Source: Pseudomonadota bacterium (GTDB taxonomy: Bacteria > Pseudomonadota > Alphaproteobacteria > Reyranellales > Reyranellaceae). Taken from it: a stretch of DNA of 33,954 bases. The notes under the pieces were generated by a model. It saw only the letters and a list, made by a program, of their open reading frames with translations. It did not search any database and was not told the origin of the DNA. The stretch is taken from NCBI GenBank assembly GCA_018240685.1, contig JAFEFG010000053.1, positions 1 through 33,954 of the forward strand, read 5' to 3'. This document shows, one piece after another, positions 7,271 through 14,942 of the stretch (positions are counted from its first letter, which is position 1; each line of letters starts with the position of its first letter). A program made the position numbers and the translations under genes.

Positions 7271-8012
7271 CGAACCAGGCGAAGACCTTGGTCAGCAGGC
7301 CGCGGCGCTGGGCAAGCACGCTGTTGAGGCGCGTGCCGGCGATGGCGCCCGCTGCGCCGCCGGCGATCAGCAGGAGCGCAACCGGCCAATCCACGAGGCC
7401 GGACCAGGCATAGCTGGTCGCGGAGGCGAGCCCGAAGGCGAGCACGGCGATCAGCGATGCACTTGTCGCCTCCTTGAGTTCCATGTCGGCCGCCAGCATC
7501 AGCCCTGGCACGATCAGGAAGCCGCCGCCGATGCCGAAGAAGCCGGAGAGCAGGCCCACGGCGGCGCCCAGCACGGTGAGGCGCGGCAGCAGCCGCGACG
7601 CGCTTTCACGCGACAGCCACAGCGATGCGCGCTCGCCCGCCGCCTTGGGGCGCAGCATCAGACCGCCCACCAGCATCATCAGCACGCCGAACAGGGCGAG
7701 AAGCTTCTGCCCGTCGACCGCCTTGCCCGCCGCCGCACCGACGAAGGCGCCCGCGACGCCCGCTATGCTGAAGACGATGGCGCAGGGCCATCTCAGCCTG
7801 GAGCGTCGCGCATGGAGGGCGAGGCCCGCGGCGGCATTGACGGCGACGGCGAACGCCGCCGTGCCGATCGCCATGTGAGGCGACGCCATGCCGACGGCAT
7901 AGACCAGCAGCGGGACGGCGAGGATCGAGCCTCCGCCGCCGATCACGCCCAGCACCAGGCCGATCAGACCGCCGGAGCCCACTGCCAGTCCGGCGGGAAG
8001 AGCGCTCAGCAT
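7215..8012 (-). CDS. TSUP (TauE/SafE) family sulfite/anion permease
   Basis: A 265-residue inner-membrane transporter with about eight hydrophobic segments. Both halves show the family's glycine-rich repeat: LGVIGGGGSILAVPLLVYA near residues 20-38 and GFFGIGGGFLIVPGLML near 160-176. TSUP proteins move sulfite, sulfoacetate, thiosulfate or similar anions. The start has a GAGGAA SD. It lies downstream of the rhodanese gene on the same strand and faces the MBL hydrolase across a shared regulatory region, a grouping typical of sulfide/persulfide detoxification, where the permease probably exports sulfite. Specificity is inferred from context. It overlaps the TetR 3' end by 56 bp. Confidence 0.9.
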   Translation of the reverse strand: MLSALPAGLAVGSGGLIGLVLGVIGGGGSILAVPLLVYAVGMASPHMAIGTAAFAVAVNAAAGLALHARRSRLRWPCAIVFSIAGVAGAFVGAAAGKAVDGQKLLALFGVLMMLVGGLMLRPKAAGERASLWLSRESASRLLPRLTVLGAAVGLLSGFFGIGGGFLIVPGLMLAADMELKEATSASLIAVLAFGLASATSYAWSGLVDWPVALLLIAGGAAGAIAGTRLNSVLAQRRGLLTKVFAWFVILAGVYVSGRGFATLLG

Positions 8013-8051
8013 CGAAGGTTCCTCGCGAACGTGGACCGCTTGGCCGCCGGG

Positions 8052-8363
8052 TCAGCGACCGCCCGGTGCGACCGGCAGGCCGGCGCGCTTCCAGGCATCG
8101 ATTCCGCCGGCCAGCAGATAGGCCTGGCAGCCCGCGGCCGCGCCCAGACGAGCGGCGTTCATCGACGTGCGTGCGCCCGAGCGGCAATGGAATATGACGA
8201 CCTTGGCGCCCGGTGCAATCGGCGTCAGCCGGGACAGGGGATGGTGGAGTGCGCCGGGAACGCATTCGCGGGCGTATTCGTCCGCCTCGCGGATGTCCAC
8301 GAGCAGGGCGCCCTGGTCGATGAGCTTCTTGGCGGTGAGGGGATCGATGGACGGGAGGCTCAT
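8052..8363 (-). CDS. Single-domain rhodanese sulfurtransferase
   Basis: A 103-residue cytosolic sulfurtransferase that transfers sulfane sulfur, for example between thiosulfate, glutathione persulfide and sulfite. The active-site loop is HCRSGART with Cys60 as persulfide carrier. Other family blocks are LLVDIREADEYARECVPGALHH and LAGGIDAWKRAGLPV. A TTG start at 8384 would add seven residues, but the ATG at 8363 has an AAAGG SD at proper distance and matches the usual start. It is first gene of the leftward pair with the TSUP permease, divergent from the MBL hydrolase. The three together suggest a sulfide oxidation or persulfide detoxification module. Confidence 0.92.
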   Translation of the reverse strand: MSLPSIDPLTAKKLIDQGALLVDIREADEYARECVPGALHHPLSRLTPIAPGAKVVIFHCRSGARTSMNAARLGAAAGCQAYLLAGGIDAWKRAGLPVAPGGR

Positions 8364-8410
8364 GATCTTGCCTTTCGTATTCAACTGGGTCGAGCTTTCG
8401 CTTGGCCTTT

Positions 8411-8448
8411 TATATTAGACATTGCTTAATTAATAATTGCTAATATAT
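8411..8448. promoter_or_regulatory. AT-rich inverted repeat between rhodanese and MBL genes
   Basis: A sharply AT-rich stretch in G+C-rich DNA. TATATTAG at 8411-8418 is matched by CTAATATA at 8440-8447 as a perfect 8-bp inverted repeat. Inside, ATTGCT occurs twice (8421 and 8436). It is placed to control both divergent transcripts. Sulfide/persulfide modules are often governed by ArsR-type repressors (BigR/SqrR) acting on AT-rich palindromes overlapping the promoter. No such regulator gene is in the window, so the regulator would be encoded elsewhere; assignment is inference. Confidence 0.55.
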
Positions 8449-8476
8449 CAGTCAAGTCCAACGGGAGGATGTTGTC

Positions 8477-9340
8477 ATGGCCGCCACGATCGATGCCTTC
8501 TTCGACGAAGCCACCTTCACCATCACCTACCTGGTGAGCGATCCGGTCCAGCGCCGCGCGGCGGTCATCGACCCGGTCCTCGACTACGATCATCGCTCCG
8601 GCAAGGTCTCGACCGCATCGGCCGATCGCGTCCTGGCCAAGGCGGCCGAACGCGGCGTGCGGATCGACTGGGTGCTGGAGACGCATGCCCATGCCGATCA
8701 TCTGACGGCTTCGGCGCATATCAAGGCCAAAACCGGTGCCAACGTGGCGATCGGCGAGCACATCGTCGAAGTGCAGAAGATCTTCAAGCCCGTTTTCGAC
8801 GCCAAGGACGTGAGCGCGACCGGACGCGAGTTCGACCGGCTGCTGAAGGACGGCGAGCGCTTCGCGCTGGGCGGCCTCGAGGTCGAGGTGATGCACCTGC
8901 CCGGCCATACGCCGGCGGATGTCGCCTATCGCATCGGCGATGCCGTCTTCGTGGGCGATACGATCTTCATGCCCGACTACGGGACGGCGCGCGCCGATTT
9001 CCCCGGCGGCAATGCCGCGACACTCTATCGCTCCATCCGGCGTCTGCTGGCGCTGCCGCCCGAAACCCGGCTCTTCATGTGCCACGACTACAAGGCGCCC
9101 GGCCGTGACACCTACGCCTGGGAGACCACCGTGGGCGAGGAGCGCGCGAAGAACGTCCATGTTCATGACGGGATCGACGAGCAGACTTTCGTCACCCGCA
9201 GGCGTCAGCGCGACGCAACGCTTGCCGCACCGGTGCTGCTGCTGCCGTCCATCCAGGTCAATATCCGCGCCGGCCACCTGCCGCCGCCCGATCCGAACGG
9301 CACGATCTATCTGCGCATCCCGGTGAAAGTCGCGGCCTGA
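8477..9340 (+). CDS. MBL-fold hydrolase, persulfide dioxygenase-like (Blh type)
   Basis: A 287-residue metallo-beta-lactamase-fold enzyme related to ETHE1/persulfide dioxygenases and the Blh protein of BigR regulons; these oxidise glutathione persulfide to sulfite with a mononuclear iron. Metal ligands are visible: His70, His72, Asp74 and His75 in ETHAHADHLTA, His144 in LPGHTPADVAY, Asp161 in VFVGDTIFMPDYGTAR and His203 in MCHDY. The SD is GGGAGGA just before the ATG. It is divergent from the rhodanese and permease genes over a shared AT-rich palindrome. Persulfide dioxygenase activity is inferred from family and neighbours; a lactonase or thioesterase role is less likely. Confidence 0.9.
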   Translation: MAATIDAFFDEATFTITYLVSDPVQRRAAVIDPVLDYDHRSGKVSTASADRVLAKAAERGVRIDWVLETHAHADHLTASAHIKAKTGANVAIGEHIVEVQKIFKPVFDAKDVSATGREFDRLLKDGERFALGGLEVEVMHLPGHTPADVAYRIGDAVFVGDTIFMPDYGTARADFPGGNAATLYRSIRRLLALPPETRLFMCHDYKAPGRDTYAWETTVGEERAKNVHVHDGIDEQTFVTRRRQRDATLAAPVLLLPSIQVNIRAGHLPPPDPNGTIYLRIPVKVAA

Positions 9341-9426
9341 CGCGCGGCGCCGGGGCATCCTGCAACATTGTTGCTCCGACGCAGGTGCTTGATCGGGCGG
9401 ACTTTCTCCCTGTATCCATCCTGCGA

Positions 9427-9849
9427 ATGGAAAAGCTCAAGCTTTCGGCCCTGGACGCCGACGATCTGGGAGTGATTTCCGCGGCAGTCCAGGATTCGCT
9501 GGTGGCCGTGCGCGATTGCGCCTTCTTTGCCGGAGAGAAGCGCTTCGTTCTCCTCCTGAACCGGTTCTGCTGGGAGGCCGATCCCGGCGTCGAGGCGGCC
9601 TACTGGCGCATCCATTCCGCCCTTGTTTTCAACGAGGTAAAGGCCGTCCACCACCACAGGATTCCGCTCGCGGAGCCCGACCGGATCCTGGAATTGCTGG
9701 CCGTGGGGCAGGAAAAGGACGGTTCCGTGACACTGCGCTTCGCCGCCGGGCGCGCCATACGGCTGGAAATCGGCCGCCTCGCGTGCCATTTGGGGGATGT
9801 CGGGGAGCCGTGGGCCACCCCGTGGAAGCCCGCCCATCCGGTCGAATAG
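9427..9849 (+). CDS. DUF2948 family protein
   Basis: A 140-residue cytosolic protein of the alphaproteobacterial DUF2948 family, function unknown. Typical start MEKLKLSALDADDLGVISAAVQD, then RDCAFFAGEKRFVLLLNRFCWE and the C-terminal ALRFAAGRAIRLE-like strand (here TLRFAAGRAIRLEIGRL). The open frame extends upstream to 9385, but the ATG at 9427 matches the family start; no good SD is seen for either. The conserved place of this gene is between murA and hisG/hisD, and here it resumes that order after the inserted accessory block. It probably starts a transcript running into hisG. Confidence 0.88.
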   Translation: MEKLKLSALDADDLGVISAAVQDSLVAVRDCAFFAGEKRFVLLLNRFCWEADPGVEAAYWRIHSALVFNEVKAVHHHRIPLAEPDRILELLAVGQEKDGSVTLRFAAGRAIRLEIGRLACHLGDVGEPWATPWKPAHPVE

Positions 9850-9897
9850 GCCTCTGGCCCCGACCGCGGGGCGGGCATTCGTTACTGGAGCATGGTC

Positions 9898-10566
9898 GTG
9901 TCGAGCGAAGCGAACGAGAAGCTGATCCTGGCGGTGCCGAAAGGGCGCATCCTCAACGAGGCGGCGCCGCTGCTGGCGGCCGCCAACATCGAGCCGGAGA
10001 AGGCCTTTGCCGATCCCGGCTCCCGCCTGTTGCGCTTCACCACCAACCATCCGGATCTCGACATCATCCGCGTGCGCTCCTTCGACGTGGCGACCTTCGT
10101 CGCCTTCGGTGCGGCTCATCTCGGCATCGCCGGCTACGACGTGTTGATGGAGTTCGACTATCCCGAGATCTATGCGCCCATCGATCTCGGCATCGGCAAG
10201 TGCCGGCTTGCGGTGGCCGAGCCCACGGAGATGGCGGGCAACGACGATCCCAAGCGCTGGAGCCATGTGCGCATCGCCACCAAGTATCCCGAGGTGACAC
10301 GCCGCCATTTCGCCGCGCGCGGTGTCCAGGCCGAGTGCGTGAAGCTCTCCGGCGCCATGGAGCTGGCGCCGTCGCTGGGCCTCAGCCATCGCATCGTCGA
10401 TCTGGTCGACAGCGGCCGTACGCTGCGCGAGAACGGCCTGGTCGAGATCGAGCACATCGCCGACATCAGCTCGCGCTTCATCGTGAACCGGGCGGCGCTG
10501 AAGACGCAGCCCGACCGGGTCGGCTACTGGGTCGATCGCTTCCGCGAGGTGAGTCGTGCCGCCTGA
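9898..10566 (+). CDS. hisG: ATP phosphoribosyltransferase, short form
   Basis: First step of histidine synthesis: condenses ATP with PRPP. About 222 residues, the short form that lacks the C-terminal regulatory domain and needs HisZ, which is not in the window. Conserved blocks: [39 protein letters not shown] and the PRPP-loop region [16 protein letters not shown]. An ATG at 9892 is only one base after GGAG, whereas the GTG at 9898 has GGAG seven bases upstream, so 9898 is preferred. The 3' end overlaps the hisD start by 11 bp, indicating coupling. Confidence 0.95.
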   Translation: MSSEANEKLILAVPKGRILNEAAPLLAAANIEPEKAFADPGSRLLRFTTNHPDLDIIRVRSFDVATFVAFGAAHLGIAGYDVLMEFDYPEIYAPIDLGIGKCRLAVAEPTEMAGNDDPKRWSHVRIATKYPEVTRRHFAARGVQAECVKLSGAMELAPSLGLSHRIVDLVDSGRTLRENGLVEIEHIADISSRFIVNRAALKTQPDRVGYWVDRFREVSRAA

Positions 10567-11890
10567 CGCCGTGCGGCCCGGGGTCGGGCCGCTTCGCCTG
10601 GATGCGTCGTCGGCCGGCTTCGAGAAGGACTTCTCGGCCTTCCTCGGGCGCAACCGCGATACCGACGAGAATGTCGACCGCATCGTCGCCGACATCATCG
10701 CCGACGTGCGCAAGCGCGGCGATGCGGCGCTGGTCGAATATACGCGCCGGCTCGACAGGCTCGACACCGACGCCAGCGGCCTGCGGATCTCCGATGCGGA
10801 GCGCCGTGCCGCCGCCGCCAAGGTGTCGCCTGAGCAGCGCCGGGCGCTCGAGTTCGCCGCCCGCCGGATCGAGACCTTCCATCGGTCGCTGCTGCCGAAG
10901 GATGTCGAGTTCACCGACGCGACCGGCACCCGTCTCGGCGCGCGCTATCGTCCGCTCGACTCGGTCGGCGTCTACGTTCCCGGCGGCACGGCCGCCTATC
11001 CGTCGTCGGTGCTGATGAACATCGTGCCGGCCAAGGTGGCGGGCGTGAAGCGCATCGTGATGGTCGTGCCGACGCCGGGTGGGACGTTGAATCCGCTCGT
11101 GATGCTGGCGGCCGAGATCGCCGGTGCCGACGAGATCTGGCGCATCGGCGGTGCGCAGGCGGTGGCGGCCCTCGCCTACGGTACCGAATCGATCGTGCCG
11201 GTGGACAAGATCACCGGCCCCGGCAATGCGTATGTCGCCGCCGCCAAGCGGCGTGTGTTCGGCCAGGTCGGCATCGACCTCATCGCCGGCCCGTCGGAGA
11301 TCCTGGTGGTCGCCGACCGCCAGAACGATCCCGCCTGGATCGCGGCCGACCTGCTGTCCCAGGCGGAGCACGACGCCTCGTCGCAATCGGTCCTGATCGC
11401 CGACGACAGCGATTTCGCCGCCGCGGTTGCCGGCGCCGTCGAGACGACCCTGAAGACCCTTCCGCGCGGCGAGATCGCCGGGGCGAGCTGGCGCGACAAC
11501 GGCGCGATCATCCTCGTGCCCGAACTCGCCGCCGCGGCGCCGATCGTCGACCGCATCGCCGCCGAGCATGTCGAGCTCGCGATGGAGGCCGCTGCCGCCG
11601 AGGCGCTCAGCGAGAAGATCCGTCATGCCGGTGCGATCTTCCTCGGCCGCCATACGCCGGAGGCGATCGGCGACTATGTCGCCGGTACCAACCACGTCCT
11701 GCCGACCTCGCGAGCGGCACGCTTCTCGGGCGGGCTCGGCGTCGCCGACTTCCTGAAGCGAACCTCCATCGTGTCCTGTACGCCGGATGCGTTGGCCGAG
11801 CTCGGTCCGGCCGCGCTGGCCCTTGCCGAAGCCGAAGGGCTCGGCGCGCACGGCCGGTCGGTGGCGATCAGGCTCAACCGCCGAAGCTGA
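10556..11890 (+). CDS. hisD: Histidinol dehydrogenase
   Basis: Last two steps of histidine synthesis: NAD-dependent, zinc-containing oxidation of histidinol to histidine. It has 444 residues, near family length. It starts at GTG 10556 inside hisG. Family blocks: [32 protein letters not shown], the zinc ligands Gln and His in [11 protein letters not shown], catalytic Glu-His in [27 protein letters not shown] and the C-terminal His in [10 protein letters not shown]. It lies directly before the UPF0262 gene, the standard alphaproteobacterial order. Confidence 0.97.
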   Translation: MPPDAVRPGVGPLRLDASSAGFEKDFSAFLGRNRDTDENVDRIVADIIADVRKRGDAALVEYTRRLDRLDTDASGLRISDAERRAAAAKVSPEQRRALEFAARRIETFHRSLLPKDVEFTDATGTRLGARYRPLDSVGVYVPGGTAAYPSSVLMNIVPAKVAGVKRIVMVVPTPGGTLNPLVMLAAEIAGADEIWRIGGAQAVAALAYGTESIVPVDKITGPGNAYVAAAKRRVFGQVGIDLIAGPSEILVVADRQNDPAWIAADLLSQAEHDASSQSVLIADDSDFAAAVAGAVETTLKTLPRGEIAGASWRDNGAIILVPELAAAAPIVDRIAAEHVELAMEAAAAEALSEKIRHAGAIFLGRHTPEAIGDYVAGTNHVLPTSRAARFSGGLGVADFLKRTSIVSCTPDALAELGPAALALAEAEGLGAHGRSVAIRLNRRS

Positions 11891-11894
11891 AGCC

Positions 11895-12380
11895 ATGTCG
11901 GAGTCGGGCTCAGACGCACGGCGCATCATCGACGTCGCCCTCGACGAGCAGTCGGTGGCACGGCGCTCGCCCGAGGTGGAGCACGAGCGTGCCGTGGCGC
12001 TGTTCGACCTCCTCGAGGAGAACAATTTTTCCCTGGTGGGAGGCGAGGCCGGTCCCTACAAGCTGCGCATCGGCATCTTCGAGCAGCGGCTGGTCTTCAG
12101 CGTGCACGCGGCCGACGACCGCAAGCTGCGCGACATCATCCTGTCGCTGACGCCGTTCCGGAAGATCGTGAAGGACTACTTCCTCGTCTGCGGCAGCTAC
12201 TACGCCGCGATCAAGAAGCTCGGCACGGCGCAGATCGAGGCGCTCGACATGGGCCGGCGCGGCCTGCACAACGAGGGCTCCGAACTCCTGCGCGAACGTC
12301 TGGCCGGCAAGATCGAGCTCGATCTCGACACGGCGCGCCGCCTGTTCACCCTCATCTGCGCACTGCACATCAAGGACTGA
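11895..12380 (+). CDS. UPF0262 family protein
   Basis: A 161-residue cytosolic protein of the alphaproteobacterial UPF0262 family, function unknown. Family blocks: RIIDVALDEQSVARRSPEVEHERAVA, LEENNFSL, LSLTPFRKIVKDYFLVCGSYY, AIKKLGTAQIEALDMGRRGLHNEGSELL and the ending LFTLICALHIKD. The ATG at 11895 is four bases after the hisD stop; the longer open frame upstream runs inside hisD and is not coding. It is followed one base later by the phosphatase gene, which suggests a shared transcript. Confidence 0.93.
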   Translation: MSESGSDARRIIDVALDEQSVARRSPEVEHERAVALFDLLEENNFSLVGGEAGPYKLRIGIFEQRLVFSVHAADDRKLRDIILSLTPFRKIVKDYFLVCGSYYAAIKKLGTAQIEALDMGRRGLHNEGSELLRERLAGKIELDLDTARRLFTLICALHIKD

Positions 12381-12381
12381 C

Positions 12382-12831
12382 ATGGTGCGCAGCGGACTCC
12401 CCGGCAGCCTGCTGTTCGCATGCACCCACAATTCGATCCGCTCCCCGATGGCGGAGCTGCTGGCGCGGCGCCTGTACGGCCGCGCGGCCTACATCGATTC
12501 GGTGGGGGTTCATGCGAGCGAGCTGGACGGCTTCGCCGTCGCGGTCCTCGACGAGCTCGGCATCGACAGCCGCCGCCATCAGGCCAAGACCTTCGAGGAC
12601 GTGGAGCCGAGTTCCTTCGACGTCATCGTCAGCCTGTCGCCCGAGGCCCATCACTGCGCGCTCGAGTTCACGCGCAGCTCGGCGACCGATGTCGAATATT
12701 GGCCGATCCCCGATCCGAGCGCCGTCGAGGGATCGCGCGAGGCCCGGCTCGATGCCTATCGGCGCGTGCGCGACCTGATCCTCGACCGGCTGAAGATCCG
12801 CTTCGGCGCCCCCAGCGGCCCGACCCTCTGA
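12382..12831 (+). CDS. Low-molecular-weight protein-tyrosine-phosphatase-like protein
   Basis: A 149-residue phosphatase-fold protein of the LMW-PTP/arsenate reductase superfamily. The P-loop is FACTHNSIRSPMAE with Cys14 and Arg20 in the CX5R pattern. The general-acid region is WPIPDPSAVEGSREARL (Asp in the DP motif). The insert at position 2 of the loop (Thr-His-Asn) is that of the group found beside UPF0262 in alphaproteobacteria. Substrate unknown; tyrosine phosphatase activity is a family-based inference. One base separates it from the UPF0262 stop, so expression is coupled. It converges with the DUF805 gene. Confidence 0.92.
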   Translation: MVRSGLPGSLLFACTHNSIRSPMAELLARRLYGRAAYIDSVGVHASELDGFAVAVLDELGIDSRRHQAKTFEDVEPSSFDVIVSLSPEAHHCALEFTRSSATDVEYWPIPDPSAVEGSREARLDAYRRVRDLILDRLKIRFGAPSGPTL

Positions 12832-12847
12832 ACGTCGTCTGCAGCCC

Positions 12848-13204
12848 TCAGGCCGGGCGGCGCACCTCAGCGCCGACGGTGCGCCCCGGGAGCAGTCCGC
12901 AATCGATGACGAGCCAGAGCTGGCCGACGACGGGCAGCAGCAGGAGCAGGGACCAGAACCCCGTCTTGCCCCGATCGTGGCATCGCTTGATGGTGATCGC
13001 CGCCTGCAGCCAGATGATCGGCAAGGCGAGGATGAGCGCCACGCCTGACCCCATGAAGACGCTGCCCGGCAGCCAGGTCGCCAGCAGTCGGTCGGCGTAG
13101 GTCACATAGACCCAGACGAGTGCAGCCACCACGGCCTGCCCCACCCAGAACAGGCCGCGTCCGATCCGGCCTTCGAAGCCGAACAGCAACTCCCAGACGC
13201 TCAC
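12848..13204 (-). CDS. DUF805 family membrane protein
   Basis: A 118-residue inner-membrane protein. It begins MSVWELLFGFEGRIGRGLFWVG, matching the DUF805 pattern of an F-x-GR-x-R/G-R start, and has three or four hydrophobic segments (about residues 18-36, 52-70, 85-103) plus the conserved KRCHDRGKTGFWSLL loop. Function of the family is unknown. It runs against the direction of the surrounding conserved cluster and, with the next gene, forms a two-gene leftward insertion between the phosphatase and infA. Confidence 0.9.
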   Translation of the reverse strand: MSVWELLFGFEGRIGRGLFWVGQAVVAALVWVYVTYADRLLATWLPGSVFMGSGVALILALPIIWLQAAITIKRCHDRGKTGFWSLLLLLPVVGQLWLVIDCGLLPGRTVGAEVRRPA

Positions 13205-13288
13205 ATGCCTCCCTGCGGCGGTCTTCGCTTCGTTATGGCCGGAGCGTGCCCCAAGGCGGCATCGCGGTCGAGAGTGTGCGCGGTCGCG

Positions 13289-14014
13289 CTATTTGTCGCC
13301 CGGCGGCGTGTAGCCCGGCGGGGCGGAGAGGGGTGGACTATTCGGCGGCGGCGGCGGCGACGAACTGGCCGAACCGTTCGGCGAGGGGTTGGGCCATCCG
13401 GACGGATTGCTGGTGTCGCCGGGAGTGCCGAATGCAGGGCTTGTCCCGGTCGTCGTCGGATTGGCCCCGAGATAGTGGAAGCCCTGATCGCCGCCGAAGC
13501 CGAACCAGATCGTGTCGATGAAGACCGCCGCCGGTCCGTCGACGCCGCCGAGATCGCCTTCGAGCACCTTGACGTCAAAGGTCAGGCGGTCGCCGTCGAG
13601 CTTCGGCGCCTGAAGGACCACGACCGCGTCGGCAAGCTTGGTGCCGTCCTTGGTGAACGCCGAGACGGTGGCGTTCGGCGGATCCTTGGCAAAGGTCTTG
13701 TTGCTGGCCCACAGCTTCACCAGATCGGCCGTGTGCACGTAGCCGGCCCGCCGGATGGGCCGGTCCGCGAAGACGATGGCCGATGCCGACACGCCGTCCA
13801 GCGACAACTTGCCGTTGGCCAGGTCCGCCTTGCGGGCATTCAGCACCATCAGCGACCGCGCCTTGCTTTGTGCAGGCTGCGTGTCGCCTGCCTTGGGCGA
13901 GGCGGCTTTCTGGGGCGCGCCGGCGGGCGTTTGGGCAACGGCCGGAACGGCCAGAACCGGCGGCAGGAAGGCGAGGGCGGCCCAGAGGGCCAAGGATCGA
14001 CGGATCAAGGTCAT
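13289..14014 (-). CDS. Secreted protein with proline-rich C-terminal tail, function unknown
   Basis: A 241-residue protein with a signal peptide (MTLIRRSLALWAALAFLPPVLA, cleavage probably after VAQT or AVA). The core (about residues 55-180) holds FADRPIRRAGYVHTADLVKLW, KDPPNATVSAFTKDG and LDGDRLTFDVKVLEGDL, blocks seen in an unnamed proteobacterial family as I recall it. The last 60 residues are low-complexity Pro, Ser, Gly and Thr and look like a disordered tail. The ATG at 14014 has an AAAGGGG SD; an upstream ATG at 14035 has none. No function can be assigned. It is divergent from infA. Confidence 0.8.
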   Translation of the reverse strand: MTLIRRSLALWAALAFLPPVLAVPAVAQTPAGAPQKAASPKAGDTQPAQSKARSLMVLNARKADLANGKLSLDGVSASAIVFADRPIRRAGYVHTADLVKLWASNKTFAKDPPNATVSAFTKDGTKLADAVVVLQAPKLDGDRLTFDVKVLEGDLGGVDGPAAVFIDTIWFGFGGDQGFHYLGANPTTTGTSPAFGTPGDTSNPSGWPNPSPNGSASSSPPPPPNSPPLSAPPGYTPPGDK

Positions 14015-14068
14015 TTCCCCTTTCGGAAAATGCATAGCGGCAGCCGGGCCGCAGTGGAAGGGTAGACA

Positions 14069-14097
14069 TTGACTAAGTCACTGGTACAGCCCATTTT
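14069..14097 (+). promoter_or_regulatory. infA: Candidate promoter of the infA operon
   Basis: TTGACT at 14069-14074 is a good -35 element. Seventeen bases later CATTTT (14092-14097) is a weak -10. It lies 44 bp before the infA ATG in the 126-bp gap from the divergent secreted-protein gene. The -10 match is poor, so this is a suggestion only. Confidence 0.35.
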
Positions 14098-14140
14098 CCG
14101 CCCGCTTCTGTTCTCATTCCCACCCCAAACCGGAGGCCGG

Positions 14141-14359
14141 ATGGCCAAGGAAGACCTGATCGAATTCAATGGAGTCGTGGAGGAGTTGCTGCCCAACGCG
14201 ATGTTCCGCGTGAAGCTCGACAACGATCACACGATCCTCGCCCACACCTCGGGCAAGATGCGCAAGAACCGCATCCGCGTCCTGGCAGGCGACCGCGTCA
14301 CCGTGGAGATGACGCCCTACGACCTGACCAAGGGCCGCATCACCTTCCGCTTCAAGTAG
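14141..14359 (+). CDS. infA: Translation initiation factor IF-1
   Basis: A 72-residue S1/OB-fold protein that occupies the ribosomal A site during initiation. Sequence is canonical: [59 protein letters not shown]. It has a CGGAGG SD. The TAG stop at 14357-14359 is in the same reading frame as maf, which begins within a few bases, so reinitiation or coupling is likely. First gene of the infA-maf-RNase E/G-yacG operon. Confidence 0.98.
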   Translation: MAKEDLIEFNGVVEELLPNAMFRVKLDNDHTILAHTSGKMRKNRIRVLAGDRVTVEMTPYDLTKGRITFRFK

Positions 14360-14365
14360 GCTCCG

Positions 14366-14935
14366 CTGGCTCTGTCGCTGGTCCTGGCCTCCGCTTCGCC
14401 GCGCCGCCTGGATCTCCTGCGGCAGATCGGGCTGGACCCCGCCGAAATCGATCCGGCGGACATCGACGAAACGCCTCTTCCGGACGAGTTGCCGCGCGCC
14501 TATGCCTTGCGCATGGCCCGGGCGAAGCTTGAGGCCGTCGCCGCCCGCCACCGCGACGCGATGGTGCTCGCCGCCGACAGCGTGGTTGCCGTCGGGCGGC
14601 GCATCCTGCCCAAGGCGGAGAGCGAGGCCCAGGCGCGGCAGTGCCTTTCCCTTCTGTCCGGCCGCCGGCACAGGGTGCTGGGTGGCCTCGCCGTCGCGTC
14701 CCCCGCGGGCACGCGCCTTCGGCTGGTGGAGACGGCCGTCCGCTTCAAGCGGCTCGAAGAAAGCGAGATCGAGGCCTACATCCGAAGCGGCGAATGGGAA
14801 GGCAAGGCCGGGGGCTATGCGATCCAGGGCCGCGCCGCCGCGTTCGTGGCCTTTCTTTCCGGTTCCTACAGCAATGTCGTCGGCCTGCCGCTTTTCGAGA
14901 CCGCAGCTCTCGTGCATGCGTTGACCCGGCCATGA
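14366..14935 (+). CDS. maf: Maf nucleotide pyrophosphatase (YhdE-like), apparent CTG start
   Basis: House-cleaning nucleoside triphosphate pyrophosphatase acting on dTTP/UTP and modified nucleotides. The N-terminal signature [18 protein letters not shown] is encoded from about 14381, and later blocks are AADSVVAVG with the catalytic Asp and [16 protein letters not shown], the YhdE type. The frame has an in-frame TAG at 14357-14359 (the infA stop), and between it and the signature there is no ATG, GTG or TTG, only CTG codons at 14366, 14372, 14378 and 14384. A TTG at 14489 would delete the signature. CTG 14366 lies five bases after TAGG and gives about 189 residues, the normal length. Confidence 0.85.
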   Translation: MALSLVLASASPRRLDLLRQIGLDPAEIDPADIDETPLPDELPRAYALRMARAKLEAVAARHRDAMVLAADSVVAVGRRILPKAESEAQARQCLSLLSGRRHRVLGGLAVASPAGTRLRLVETAVRFKRLEESEIEAYIRSGEWEGKAGGYAIQGRAAAFVAFLSGSYSNVVGLPLFETAALVHALTRP

Positions 14936-14942
14936 TCCGCCC

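Noticed and set aside
9362..9374. Small palindrome GCAACATTGTTGC between the MBL gene and DUF2948
   Set aside because: Only a 5-bp stem, no T-run, and no regulator to assign; too short to call.
9307..12025. Long leftward frames opposite hisG and hisD
   Set aside because: Low-complexity shadow translations of conserved histidine genes.
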